Of a DNA stretch of 64,000 nt, positions 8,903 to 16,387 are shown in pieces; the stretch's first letter is position 1, and every line of letters starts with the position of its first letter. The stretch lies in assembly GCA_965205725.1 (NCBI GenBank), contig OZ242189.1, positions 2,294,001 through 2,358,000 of the forward strand. The letters run 5' to 3'. The notes below the pieces were generated by a model that saw nothing but the letters and a program-made list of their open reading frames with translations, ran no database searches and was not told the origin of the DNA. The position numbers and the translations under genes were made by a program. This DNA comes from G965205725 sp965205725 (GTDB lineage Bacteria; Pseudomonadota; Gammaproteobacteria; Pseudomonadales; Halieaceae).

Positions 8903-10426
8903 TTATACGACCTCAATCGCCTGCTCTTCTATCTTCATTTTCCAGACCGCCGGGCCGGTGTTGTGTATCGACTCTCCCCTGACATCTACCGCCACAGTGA
9001 CTGGCATTTCACTGACCTCGAATTCGTAAATCGCCTCCATCCCCAGTTCAGGAAAAGCCAGCACCCTGGCACTAACAATGGCCTTTGACACCAAATAGGC
9101 CGCGCCACCGACCGCCATCAGATAAGTAGCACCGTGCTTTTTAATCGCCTCAATGCCTGTTGGCCCCCTCTCTGCCTTACCGATCATGCCTAACAGCCCC
9201 GTATGCTCCAGAATAAAATCGGTGAACTTGTCCATGCGCGTCGCAGTGGTTGGGCCGGCTGGCCCCATAACCTCGTCGCGCACCGGGTCTACTGGCCCCA
9301 CGTAGTAGATAAATTTACCTTTCAAATCAACCTCTGGTGGCAAGCCCTCGCCACTCTCGATCAGTTCTTTCATCTTCTTGTGGGCGGCATCTCGACCGGT
9401 CAACATTTTTCCAGACAGCAGCAGGGTGTCACCGGGTTGCCACGCCGCCGCCTCTTTCGGGGTAACCGTATCCAGATTCACTCGCTTGACGTTTGCCCCG
9501 ACTTCCCAGGTGATATCGGGCCAATCGTCCACATTGGGCGGAGTTTGCAAAGCGGGGCCTGAACCGTCAAGGACAAAGTGCGCATGGCGTGTCGCAGCGC
9601 AATTCGGAATCATTGCCACAGGCAGAGACGCCGCATGGGTTGGATAATCCTTAATCTTGACATCCACCACGGTCGTCAAGCCGCCGAGACCCTGGGCTCC
9701 GATTCCGAGTTTGTTGACTGCCTCCATAATCTCTAGCCGCAGTTCTTCGGTTCGACTCGAAGGGCCGCGTTCTCTTAATTCATGGATATCAATAGGCTCC
9801 ATCAGGGATTCTTTGGCCATCACTGCGGCTTTCTCTGCGGTGCCACCTATACCAATTCCGAGCATACCCGGCGGGCACCAGCCCGCTCCCATTGTCGGCA
9901 GGGTCTCAACCACCCAGTCAACGATGCTGTCGGAGGGGTTCAGCATGACCATTTTCGACTTGTTTTCAGAACCACCCCCTTTAGCGGCAACAGCGACGTC
10001 GAGTTCATCGCCTGCAACCACCTCCATGTGAATCACTGCCGGCGTGTTGTCTTTGGTATTACTGCGCGCACCGGCGGGATCAGCCAGTATGGATGCTCGC
10101 AGTATATTATCGGGGTGCAAATAAGCCCGCCGCACGCCTTCGTTAATCATATCGGCAACAGACATGTCTGCGTCCCACTGCACATTCATACCGACCTTGA
10201 TAAATACCGTGACAATGCCGGTGTCCTGACAAATGGGGCGGTGACCCTGCGCGCACATGCGCGAGTTGATGAGAATCTGCGCCATAGCGTCTTTTGCCGC
10301 CGGGTTTTGCTCTCGTTCATAGGCTTCATGGACGGCGTTGACGAAGTCCAGGGGATGGAAGTAAGAGATGAATTGCAGCGCATCGGCCACGCTGTCAATC
10401 AAATCATCCTGACGAATCACAGTCAT
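8903..10426 (-). CDS. fumA: Class I (iron-sulfur) fumarate hydratase
   Basis: Interconverts fumarate and malate in the TCA cycle with an oxygen-sensitive [4Fe-4S] cluster. The three family cysteines are in RPICQDTG, GWCPPGMLG and NCAATRH. The N-terminal alpha and C-terminal beta domains are fused in one chain of 507 residues, normal for FumA/FumB. The start at 10426 (MTVIRQDD) has AGAGGA nine bases upstream. The frame stays open upstream to 10777, but that stretch is unlike fumarase and overlaps the divergent crotonase gene. I cannot tell FumA from FumB by sequence alone. Confidence 0.93.
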   Translation of the reverse strand: MTVIRQDDLIDSVADALQFISYFHPLDFVNAVHEAYEREQNPAAKDAMAQILINSRMCAQGHRPICQDTGIVTVFIKVGMNVQWDADMSVADMINEGVRRAYLHPDNILRASILADPAGARSNTKDNTPAVIHMEVVAGDELDVAVAAKGGGSENKSKMVMLNPSDSIVDWVVETLPTMGAGWCPPGMLGIGIGGTAEKAAVMAKESLMEPIDIHELRERGPSSRTEELRLEIMEAVNKLGIGAQGLGGLTTVVDVKIKDYPTHAASLPVAMIPNCAATRHAHFVLDGSGPALQTPPNVDDWPDITWEVGANVKRVNLDTVTPKEAAAWQPGDTLLLSGKMLTGRDAAHKKMKELIESGEGLPPEVDLKGKFIYYVGPVDPVRDEVMGPAGPTTATRMDKFTDFILEHTGLLGMIGKAERGPTGIEAIKKHGATYLMAVGGAAYLVSKAIVSARVLAFPELGMEAIYEFEVSEMPVTVAVDVRGESIHNTGPAVWKMKIEEQAIEVV

Positions 10427-10540
10427 AGGGTGCAATCCTCTGTTATCGGTCGCTGAAAAGTCGTCCATTGTACGCCAAAAAAGCGTCACTTTCGGCCTGT
10501 GAAGTGCTAATCTTGATGGCCTGCCAGGAGGAAAACAATC

Positions 10541-11311
10541 ATGAATGCCAGTGTAAAGTTTGTCGATATCACACTCAAAAAACACGTGCTTCATATTCGA
10601 CTGGATCGCGAAGACAAGAAAAACGCGCTCAGTCATCACATGTACTGGGCCATTGCAGATGCGATTGAACGCGCCAATGACGACGATCAGGTGCGCGTGA
10701 TCCTCATCTATGGGAGCGATGACTGTTTTTGCTCCGGGAATGACATTGCCGACTTTATCAGCAAGGACATTGACCAATACGAAGAAGTACCGGCTAACCG
10801 CTTTCTCAAATCGCTAATGCGTGCAAAGAAGCCACTGATTGCAGCTGTGGCTGGCCCGGCAGTGGGCGTGGGAACAACTATGTTGCTGCACTGCGATATG
10901 GTTTACGCCGCCGACAATTGCAAATTCAAGCTGCCTTTTGTGCAACTGGGCGTGGTGCCCGAGGCCGCGTCCAGCCTGTTATTACCTCGGCTTGTCGGCC
11001 ATCAAAAGGCTGCGGAGCTGCTGATGCTGGGTGAGAGCTTTGACGCAGAGACCGCCGTTGAGGTCGGCCTGGTTAATAAAGTCATTCGTCAGTCGGTGAT
11101 AGCCCATGCCAAATCTGTAGCCCTGCAACTGGCCAAACTTCCTCCACAATCGGTACAAACCATTAAAAAGTTACTGAGGGAACCGCTTCGGGCTGCCACC
11201 CGCGATGCCCACGACCTTGAGCAACAGCACTTTGGCAAAACTATGGGATCAGCTGAGTCGGTGGAGGCAATGACTGCCTTTATGGAAAAGCGAGAACCCA
11301 TATTTGAATAA
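10541..11311 (+). CDS. Enoyl-CoA hydratase/isomerase family protein
   Basis: A crotonase-fold protein of 256 residues with the oxyanion motif CFCSGNDIADF and the AGPAVGVGTTMLLHCDMVYA segment. In classical hydratases the GGGCELA segment supplies the first catalytic Glu; here the position reads GVGTTML, so that Glu is absent. The second Glu is kept in VPEAASS. One-Glu crotonases are often delta3-delta2 enoyl-CoA isomerases, so isomerase activity is as likely as hydration. It has a strong ribosome binding site (AGGAGGA, 8 bases before ATG) and is divergent from fumA, sharing a 114-base intergenic region. Confidence 0.85.
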   Translation: MNASVKFVDITLKKHVLHIRLDREDKKNALSHHMYWAIADAIERANDDDQVRVILIYGSDDCFCSGNDIADFISKDIDQYEEVPANRFLKSLMRAKKPLIAAVAGPAVGVGTTMLLHCDMVYAADNCKFKLPFVQLGVVPEAASSLLLPRLVGHQKAAELLMLGESFDAETAVEVGLVNKVIRQSVIAHAKSVALQLAKLPPQSVQTIKKLLREPLRAATRDAHDLEQQHFGKTMGSAESVEAMTAFMEKREPIFE

Positions 11312-11316
11312 ACGGT

Positions 11317-12078
11317 TCAGGGGCCGACCGGCACCTCCGGCTGCAACTCGGTTAAGCGGGCATTGAACTCAGACAGGGTGCGATTAACCTGTTTGCGAAA
11401 ACCATTGATCGACTCTACCCATTCTTCATTTGTGGAAACTCGCTGGCGAAGTTTGGCGTATTCAAGGCCCATTCGATTAAGGTCGTCGGCCAGTTTTTCC
11501 AACTGAGTCTCACTGGCCTTTGCAGTTTTAACCAACTTCTCAAGATCGCTGGAAACCGCCTGCAACTTCTGCATATCTACCGCTAGAGACTGAAGTTGCA
11601 CCGAGTAGGTTTTATCAGTTCTTCCCAGGGTAGCAAGCTGACTGCTGTGACCCGATGCAGATTTTTCCAATGCTTCAATCCTGGCTTTATTGCGCCGCCA
11701 GGCCGAAGCCCAGAGCTTATCAACCTCTGAATAGAGCTCCTTGATTTTAACCGCCATGGCAGCGCTGGACTGATTCACTCCCTCGTCTGTATCAGACAGG
11801 CGGTCCTCCAAGTCAGCGATACGCTCACCGTAATTTAGCAAATTTTCCTGGGCGACGACTAACTGTTGCTGCAATTGCCAGGCCCAGGCACAAGCAACCG
11901 CAGCAACGACCAGGCTAACCACAATAAATAAACGCGCCCAAAGGCCTGCGCCACTTGCACGAACCGGCGGCGCCGTCTTATCGCCAGATTTCTTTGGGGG
12001 ATTTTGACGCCGGGCGACCACCTCGTCCCGAGCGGGAACAATGGGCGGGATATGGTTCAGAGATTCGTCGTCAGTCAC
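11317..12078 (-). CDS. Single-pass membrane protein with long coiled coil, function unknown
   Basis: 253 residues. A basic, proline-rich cytoplasmic N-terminus (about 1-47) is followed by one hydrophobic segment (ARLFIVVSLVVAAVACAWAW, about 48-68) and then a heptad-rich, Glu/Lys/Leu-rich coiled coil to the end. The topology resembles HemX-like or cell-envelope scaffold proteins, but no family signature was recognised. It converges on the crotonase gene with 5 bases between the stops. Upstream lies the tandem repeat array at 12111-12394, so its transcripts may start in or read through that array. Confidence 0.6.
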   Translation of the reverse strand: MTDDESLNHIPPIVPARDEVVARRQNPPKKSGDKTAPPVRASGAGLWARLFIVVSLVVAAVACAWAWQLQQQLVVAQENLLNYGERIADLEDRLSDTDEGVNQSSAAMAVKIKELYSEVDKLWASAWRRNKARIEALEKSASGHSSQLATLGRTDKTYSVQLQSLAVDMQKLQAVSSDLEKLVKTAKASETQLEKLADDLNRMGLEYAKLRQRVSTNEEWVESINGFRKQVNRTLSEFNARLTELQPEVPVGP

Positions 12079-12110
12079 TATTGATTACAAATTGGCCAAT
12101 AAAAGTCATG

Positions 12111-12394
12111 TAGAGCCTTCAGCGGTTTGGGCATAGAGCCTTCAGCGAGTTGGTCATAGAGAGCCTTCAGCGGTTTGGGCATAGAGCCTTCAGCGAGTTG
12201 GTCATAGAGAGCCTTCAGCGGTTTGGGCATAGAGCCTTCAGCGGGTTGGGCATAGAGCCCTCAGCGAGTTGGTCATAGAGAGCCTTCAGCGGGTTGGGCA
12301 TAGAGCCTTCAGCGGTTTGGGCATAGAGCCTTCAGCGAGTTGGTCATAGAGAGCCTTCAGCGAGTTGGGTGTAGAGCCTTCAGCGGTTTGGGCT
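12111..12394. repeat. Tandem repeat array, 12 units of 23 or 25 bp
   Basis: Twelve head-to-tail units sharing the core GAGCCTTCAGCG and ending in GTTTGGGCA or GAGTTGGTCA. Eight units are 23 bases and four are 25 bases (with TAGAGAGCC in place of TAGAGCC), totalling 284 bases. A 48-base superunit made of one 23-mer and one 25-mer is repeated. There are no unique spacers, so it is not a CRISPR array. It occupies most of the gap between two minus-strand genes, and no protein is encoded in it. Confidence 0.9.
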
Positions 12395-12432
12395 GAAAGG
12401 GCCAGACAACTCCGGCCCCCAGGGAACACCGT

Positions 12433-13053
12433 CTAAACCAGCGCCAGAGCTGCCCAGACCGCAGCCGTCAAAGCGATACTGCAATGAATAACACCCTTCA
12501 CCGAGGTCATTGGCCCGGTTTTGCCAAACAGCGCGTTCAGTTCAAGCAGGGCGATAATTCCCAGCGCCACATAAACCGCAGTGGGGCTGGCATCTATATA
12601 CAAATGCTTTGAACCGAGCATCCCAAACAGCATTGGGCCAGAGAACAGCGTATTAGTGCGCGAAGCCAAACCAGCTTTTGCCGCTGAGGTGGGGCCATCG
12701 CCTTCTTTTAAACCCAGCACAACTTGCTGATTTGGCCAAATAATTAACCAGACATTCAGGAACATCAAAATTCCGGCAAAGGCGCCAACCCAGATAACCG
12801 GCTGACCCAGCAGATTATTGTGTGCTCCAATGGCGTACAGCAGGTAACAACCCGTCAGAAAGGTAAACATCGCCCCCCAGCGGAACCACCACAAGGCGCG
12901 TGGCGCCAGTTTCTTCACGGCATCTGCTTTGGCATCAGCCTCTGCTTCCTTGAAGTACTCGGTCTGCACGAAGTTGAAGTAATACAACATGCCAATCCAG
13001 ACGATGCCGAATAAGACATGTGCCCAACGGAAAATAAATTCAAGAATCATCAT
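12433..13053 (-). CDS. Urate hydroxylase PuuD-like membrane protein (Urate_ox_N family)
   Basis: A 206-residue integral membrane protein with five or six hydrophobic segments. The N-terminus FIFRWAHVLFGIVWIGMLYY and the segment APRALWWFRWGAMFTFLTG match the membrane part of PuuD, the bacterial cytochrome-type urate hydroxylase. Unlike full-length PuuD it stops after the membrane domain, so the C-terminal cytochrome c domain is missing; stand-alone forms of this domain are known. It may oxidise urate with another electron partner, or do something else. GGGGA lies 7 bases before the first of two adjacent ATG codons. No purine genes are adjacent. Confidence 0.65.
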   Translation of the reverse strand: MMILEFIFRWAHVLFGIVWIGMLYYFNFVQTEYFKEAEADAKADAVKKLAPRALWWFRWGAMFTFLTGCYLLYAIGAHNNLLGQPVIWVGAFAGILMFLNVWLIIWPNQQVVLGLKEGDGPTSAAKAGLASRTNTLFSGPMLFGMLGSKHLYIDASPTAVYVALGIIALLELNALFGKTGPMTSVKGVIHCSIALTAAVWAALALV

Positions 13054-13654
13054 AGGTCTGTCCCCATACTATGTGTTATTGCAAAAGGTGTTATTGCAAT
13101 AAGATTGCCACTCTTATGGCATCATCCCGCATTTTAATGCGCCAGCCAACTTTAATAAATGGGCAAGCGGGAATTAGTCGATATAAATCACCCCGCGTGG
13201 TGTGGGGTTTTGACAGGGCCAGAGTCGGAACTCTGACCCCGAGAGCACAAACATCCTCACGGCTTAACCGCTGTATCGTGTGTTGTGTCGTGTGTCGTGT
13301 GTCGTGTGTTGTGTCGTGTCGGGTACAGGTGCCAGCCCCTTCTGATACGACCACGCTCTGATACGACCACGCTACCCTTCTGCAAGAAAGGGAGGGGCCC
13401 CTCTGCAAGAGAGTCGCGTGGTGCATCTTGCTGAAAACGATTAAGACTCATGCCTTGATCGTGGCAGCGCACCCGGTTAGGGGTGTCGAGAGTCCAACAG
13501 TTTGCACTGCCAGAACGCCGCTTGCTCTCGATTGAGGGTGCTAAATTTTACGAGGTCTATGGACTAATCCATCCAGGTTAGTCCATACAGAGCAACCCCG
13601 CCAGGCTAGCTACCTACGCGACTTTCGTCACGCTACCGTCACGCTACCGTCGCG
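13054..13654. other. 600-bp intergenic region with simple repeats and a hairpin
   Basis: No credible gene is present. The region holds a duplicated GTGTTATTGCAA near 13071-13101, a low-complexity stretch of GTGTCGTGT/GTGTTGTGT units (about 13275-13321), a duplicated TCTGATACGACCACGCT (about 13339-13372), a hairpin at 13558-13587, and a triplicated GTCACGCTACC-like 11-mer next to the groEL stop. It looks like decaying sequence built by slippage. Confidence 0.6.
13558..13587 (-). terminator. Inverted repeat downstream of groEL
   Basis: Perfect 10-base arms TATGGACTAA / TTAGTCCATA with a 10-base loop, 68 bases past the groEL stop in the direction of transcription. There is no T-tract, so it may be a transcript-end stabiliser or a weak terminator rather than a classical Rho-independent one. 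Confidence 0.4.
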
Positions 13655-15307
13655 CTACATCATGCCGCCCATGCCGCCCATGCCGCCGCCCATGTCAGGC
13701 ATTGCAGGAGCGCCGCCAGCATTATCTTCTGGTTCGTCGGCAATCATTACTTCGGTGGTAATCATCAGACCAGCGACAGAGCCTGCAGCCTGCAACGCAG
13801 TGCGAGTCACTTTCGCGGGGTCGAGAATACCCATTTCGATCATATCGCCGTACTCGCCACTGGCGGCGTTGTAGCCGTAGTTGCCAGTACCATCGTTCTT
13901 AACTTTGTCGAGAACAACAGACGCCTCGTCACCAGCATTTTCAACGATCTGACGCAGGGGGTTTTCCATGGCGCGGATAGCCGCATTGATGCCATGTGTT
14001 TGATCTTCATTGGCGCCTTCCAGGCCACGAATCGCCTCAACCGCACGCACCAGCGCAACACCGCCGCCAGCAACAACACCCTCTTCAACCGCAGCGCGAG
14101 TTGCATGCAGTGCATCTTCAACGCGGGCTTTCTTCTCTTTCATTTCGATTTCAGTGGCAGCGCCAACCTTAACAACCGCCACGCCACCGGCCAACTTGGC
14201 CACACGTTCCTGTAGCTTCTCGCGGTCGTAATCAGACGAGGTATTTTCTATCTGGACACGGATTTCATTAACACGCGCAGAAATAGTAGCGTGCTCACCT
14301 GCACCGTCAATAATCGTGCTGTTGTCTTTGTCCATGGTCACACGCTTGGCAGAACCCAAGTGTTCGAGAGTCGCAGATTCGAGATCAAGGCCAACTTCTT
14401 CAGAAATCACGGTGCCGCTAGTCAGGATAGCGATATCTTGCAGCATGGCCTTGCGACGGTCGCCAAATCCAGGGGCTTTACACGCTGCAACCTTAACAAT
14501 ACCGCGCATGTTGTTCACCACCAGAGTAGCCAGTGCTTCACCTTCAACGTCTTCCGCCACAATCACCAATGGCTTCGACGCCTTTGCAACCTGCTCAAGC
14601 AGGGGCAACAGCTCGCGGATATTGGAGATTTTCTTGTCAACTAACAGAATGTACGGCGTTTCAACATCAGCGCTCATGTTTTCCTGGTTGTTGATGAAGT
14701 ACGGGGACAGGTAGCCGCGATCAAACTGCATGCCTTCAACCACGTCCAGCTCATTTTCCAGGCCAGAACCTTCCTCAACCGTAATCACGCCTTCTTTGCC
14801 AACCTTGTTCATGGCTTCGGCAATAATTTCACCCACATGGCTGTCGCTGTTGGCAGAAATGGTGCCAACCTGAGCAATCGCCGTGCTGTCTTCACACGGC
14901 GTAGAGGCTTCCTGAATTTTTCCCACAGCCGCTGCAACGGCTTTATCAATACCGCGCTTGAGGTCCATTGGGTTCATGCCTGCCGCCACAGACTTAAGGC
15001 CTTCGTTGAGAATAGATTGTGCCAGAACGGTTGCAGTAGTGGTGCCATCACCTGCCGTATCAGAGGCTTGCGAGGCAACGACCTTAACCATTTGAGCACC
15101 CATGTTTTCCAGCTTGTCTTTCAGCTCTATTTCTTTTGCTACAGACACCCCGTCTTTAGTGACGGTAGGGGCACCAAATGACTTATCCAGAATAACATTG
15201 CGACCTTTGGGCCCCAGGGTTGCTTTAACGGCATCCGCCAGAACGTTCACGCCAACCAGCATGCGCTGGCGGGCACTATCACCGAGAATTACTTGTTTTG
15301 AAGACAT
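13655..15307 (-). CDS. groEL: Chaperonin GroEL (60 kDa)
   Basis: ATP-dependent folding chaperonin forming the double-ring cage. 550 residues with the hallmark GDGTTTATVLAQ, the apical and intermediate domains, and the Gly-Gly-Met C-terminal tail (GGGMGGMGGMM). The gene lies 46 bases downstream of groES, forming the standard groESL operon. It is the only GroEL in the window. Expression should be under the CIRCE/sigma32 control region upstream of groES. Confidence 0.99.
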   Translation of the reverse strand: MSSKQVILGDSARQRMLVGVNVLADAVKATLGPKGRNVILDKSFGAPTVTKDGVSVAKEIELKDKLENMGAQMVKVVASQASDTAGDGTTTATVLAQSILNEGLKSVAAGMNPMDLKRGIDKAVAAAVGKIQEASTPCEDSTAIAQVGTISANSDSHVGEIIAEAMNKVGKEGVITVEEGSGLENELDVVEGMQFDRGYLSPYFINNQENMSADVETPYILLVDKKISNIRELLPLLEQVAKASKPLVIVAEDVEGEALATLVVNNMRGIVKVAACKAPGFGDRRKAMLQDIAILTSGTVISEEVGLDLESATLEHLGSAKRVTMDKDNSTIIDGAGEHATISARVNEIRVQIENTSSDYDREKLQERVAKLAGGVAVVKVGAATEIEMKEKKARVEDALHATRAAVEEGVVAGGGVALVRAVEAIRGLEGANEDQTHGINAAIRAMENPLRQIVENAGDEASVVLDKVKNDGTGNYGYNAASGEYGDMIEMGILDPAKVTRTALQAAGSVAGLMITTEVMIADEPEDNAGGAPAMPDMGGGMGGMGGMM

Positions 15308-15353
15308 TGTTTAAATCCTATAAATATGTAGTTACACAAAAAGCGCGCGCGAT

Positions 15354-15644
15354 TTAATCAATCACACCGTATATTTCGCTTTCGCCCATAATGATCAACT
15401 CTTCACCATCAACTTCTATGGTGTTGCTGCCAGCGTATTGACCAAACACCACGGTATCGCCAACTTTTACAGCCAGAGCGCGTATTTTACCGCTGTCTAG
15501 CACTTTGCCTTCACCAATGGCAATCACTTCACCTTGGTTGGGCTTCTCTTTGGCAGAACCTGGTAGCACGATGCCACCTGCAGTGGTTTCTTCCTCTTCC
15601 TTGCGACGAACGACCACACGGTCGTACAACGGACGGATGTTCAT
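15354..15644 (-). CDS. groES: Co-chaperonin GroES (10 kDa)
   Basis: 96 residues with the family start MNIRPLYDRVVVRR, the mobile-loop region ETTAGGIVLPGSAKEKPNQG and the C-terminal YGVID-type end. It caps the GroEL ring. First gene of the groESL operon, 130 bases downstream of a CIRCE operator and about 85 bases downstream of a sigma32-like promoter. Confidence 0.99.
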   Translation of the reverse strand: MNIRPLYDRVVVRRKEEEETTAGGIVLPGSAKEKPNQGEVIAIGEGKVLDSGKIRALAVKVGDTVVFGQYAGSNTIEVDGEELIIMGESEIYGVID

Positions 15645-15729
15645 GTCTGTATATCTCCACTAAACGTTAGTTATTACTACCAGAGGCTTCCGCTTCACAA
15701 CGAAGGGAACACCACCGGGCTGCCTGTGT

Positions 15730-15757
15730 TCATGGGGGTGCCAGCAACAAATTCAAG
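15730..15757 (-). promoter_or_regulatory. Sigma32 (RpoH)-type heat-shock promoter of groESL
   Basis: On the minus strand CTTGAA (15752-15757) is followed by 14 bases and CCCCATGA (15730-15737). This matches the RpoH consensus CTTGAA-N13-15-CCCCATNT almost exactly. It lies between the CIRCE element and groES, giving a heat-inducible start downstream of the HrcA-controlled one. Confidence 0.75.
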
Positions 15758-15773
15758 GGACTTGAACAATTTT

Positions 15774-15800
15774 TTAGCACTCTCCCACAGGGAGTGCTAA
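15774..15800 (-). promoter_or_regulatory. CIRCE operator (HrcA binding site)
   Basis: A perfect inverted repeat TTAGCACTC-N9-GAGTGCTAA (arms 15774-15782 and 15792-15800), identical to the CIRCE consensus bound by the HrcA repressor. It starts at the last base of a sigma70-type -10 box, the classical position for repression of groESL. Confidence 0.95.
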
Positions 15801-15827
15801 TCATAGTCACGAAATGACCATAGTCAA
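15800..15827 (-). promoter_or_regulatory. Sigma70-type promoter of groESL overlapping CIRCE
   Basis: On the minus strand TTGACT (15822-15827), 16 bases, then TATGAT (15800-15805). The -10 hexamer abuts the CIRCE operator, so HrcA bound at CIRCE would block the transcription start. Confidence 0.75.
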
Positions 15828-15830
15828 GTA

Positions 15831-15919
15831 CCAATTAGTCGTCTACGCGGTGAAAATCGACTATGCCGAGCGCAGCGCGGGCACGATAGCGCCAATCAGT
15901 CGTCTACGCGGTGAAAATC
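15831..15919. repeat. Direct repeat of the fxsA 3' end, 61 bp apart
   Basis: A 28-base sequence containing AGTCGTCTACGCGGTGAAAA occurs at 15831-15858 and 15892-15919, with one difference. The second copy encodes the last codons and stop of fxsA (FHRVDD-stop); the first is a non-coding duplicate just downstream. A similar 60-bp-spaced duplication occurs at the 3' end of the NCS1 permease gene (19959-20047). Confidence 0.85.
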
Positions 15920-16327
15920 CCCTTCCAGGGTGTCTCCAGAGTGGTGCAGACCGTTTTTTCGAATTCCCGAAGCCCGGTGCACCTCCTCCGGCGGGTTTAG
16001 GCCGAGCCAGGCCAGCAAGCACCTGCGAAGTGGTGCCAGCAGGCAGACAATAGCCAGGCTGTCGGTAATCAGGCCGGGAACAATGAATAACAGGCCCGCC
16101 CCAATCATGGCCGTCTCATCGGTTAACAACTGAGGTCCAGCGACCATGCGGCCGTGTTCAGCCTGCAACTTGCGCAGCAAAGCTATTCCGCGACCATGAA
16201 TTAAACCCAGACCCAGCAGCAAGGTTGCGAATACATAGATGAGAGCCGTGAACCCGCCGATTGCGCCACCGAGCTCAATCAGACTCCAAAGTTCCAACCA
16301 GGGAAATACCAATAGAACCCATTGCAT
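15896..16327 (-). CDS. fxsA: FxsA family membrane protein
   Basis: 143 residues with four hydrophobic segments and the family pattern WLELWSLIELGGAIGG...GLIHGRGIALLRKLQ...GLLFIVPGLITDSLAIVCLL. FxsA is a cytoplasmic membrane protein that in E. coli reduces exclusion of phage T7 by the F plasmid; its cellular role is unclear. It often sits beside groESL in gammaproteobacteria, as here, upstream of the heat-shock promoter on the same strand. The last 8 codons are duplicated downstream of the stop. Confidence 0.85.
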   Translation of the reverse strand: MQWVLLVFPWLELWSLIELGGAIGGFTALIYVFATLLLGLGLIHGRGIALLRKLQAEHGRMVAGPQLLTDETAMIGAGLLFIVPGLITDSLAIVCLLAPLRRCLLAWLGLNPPEEVHRASGIRKNGLHHSGDTLEGDFHRVDD

Positions 16328-16387
16328 GTTTTATTGCTGGGGGTGCACACTCATCATTTCAAGCATGCTGGTATACCAGGTGGCATT

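Noticed and set aside
10427..10777. N-terminal extension of fumarase on the minus strand
   Set aside because: The residues do not look like fumarase, they overlap the divergent crotonase gene, and a good start with a ribosome binding site exists at 10426.
12111..12394. Possible CRISPR array
   Set aside because: The units are contiguous, with no unique spacers and no cas genes in the window.
13091..13472. Open frames over the GTGTCGTGT repeats
   Set aside because: They encode low-complexity HDTRHTTQ-like peptides created by the microsatellite, with no start signals.
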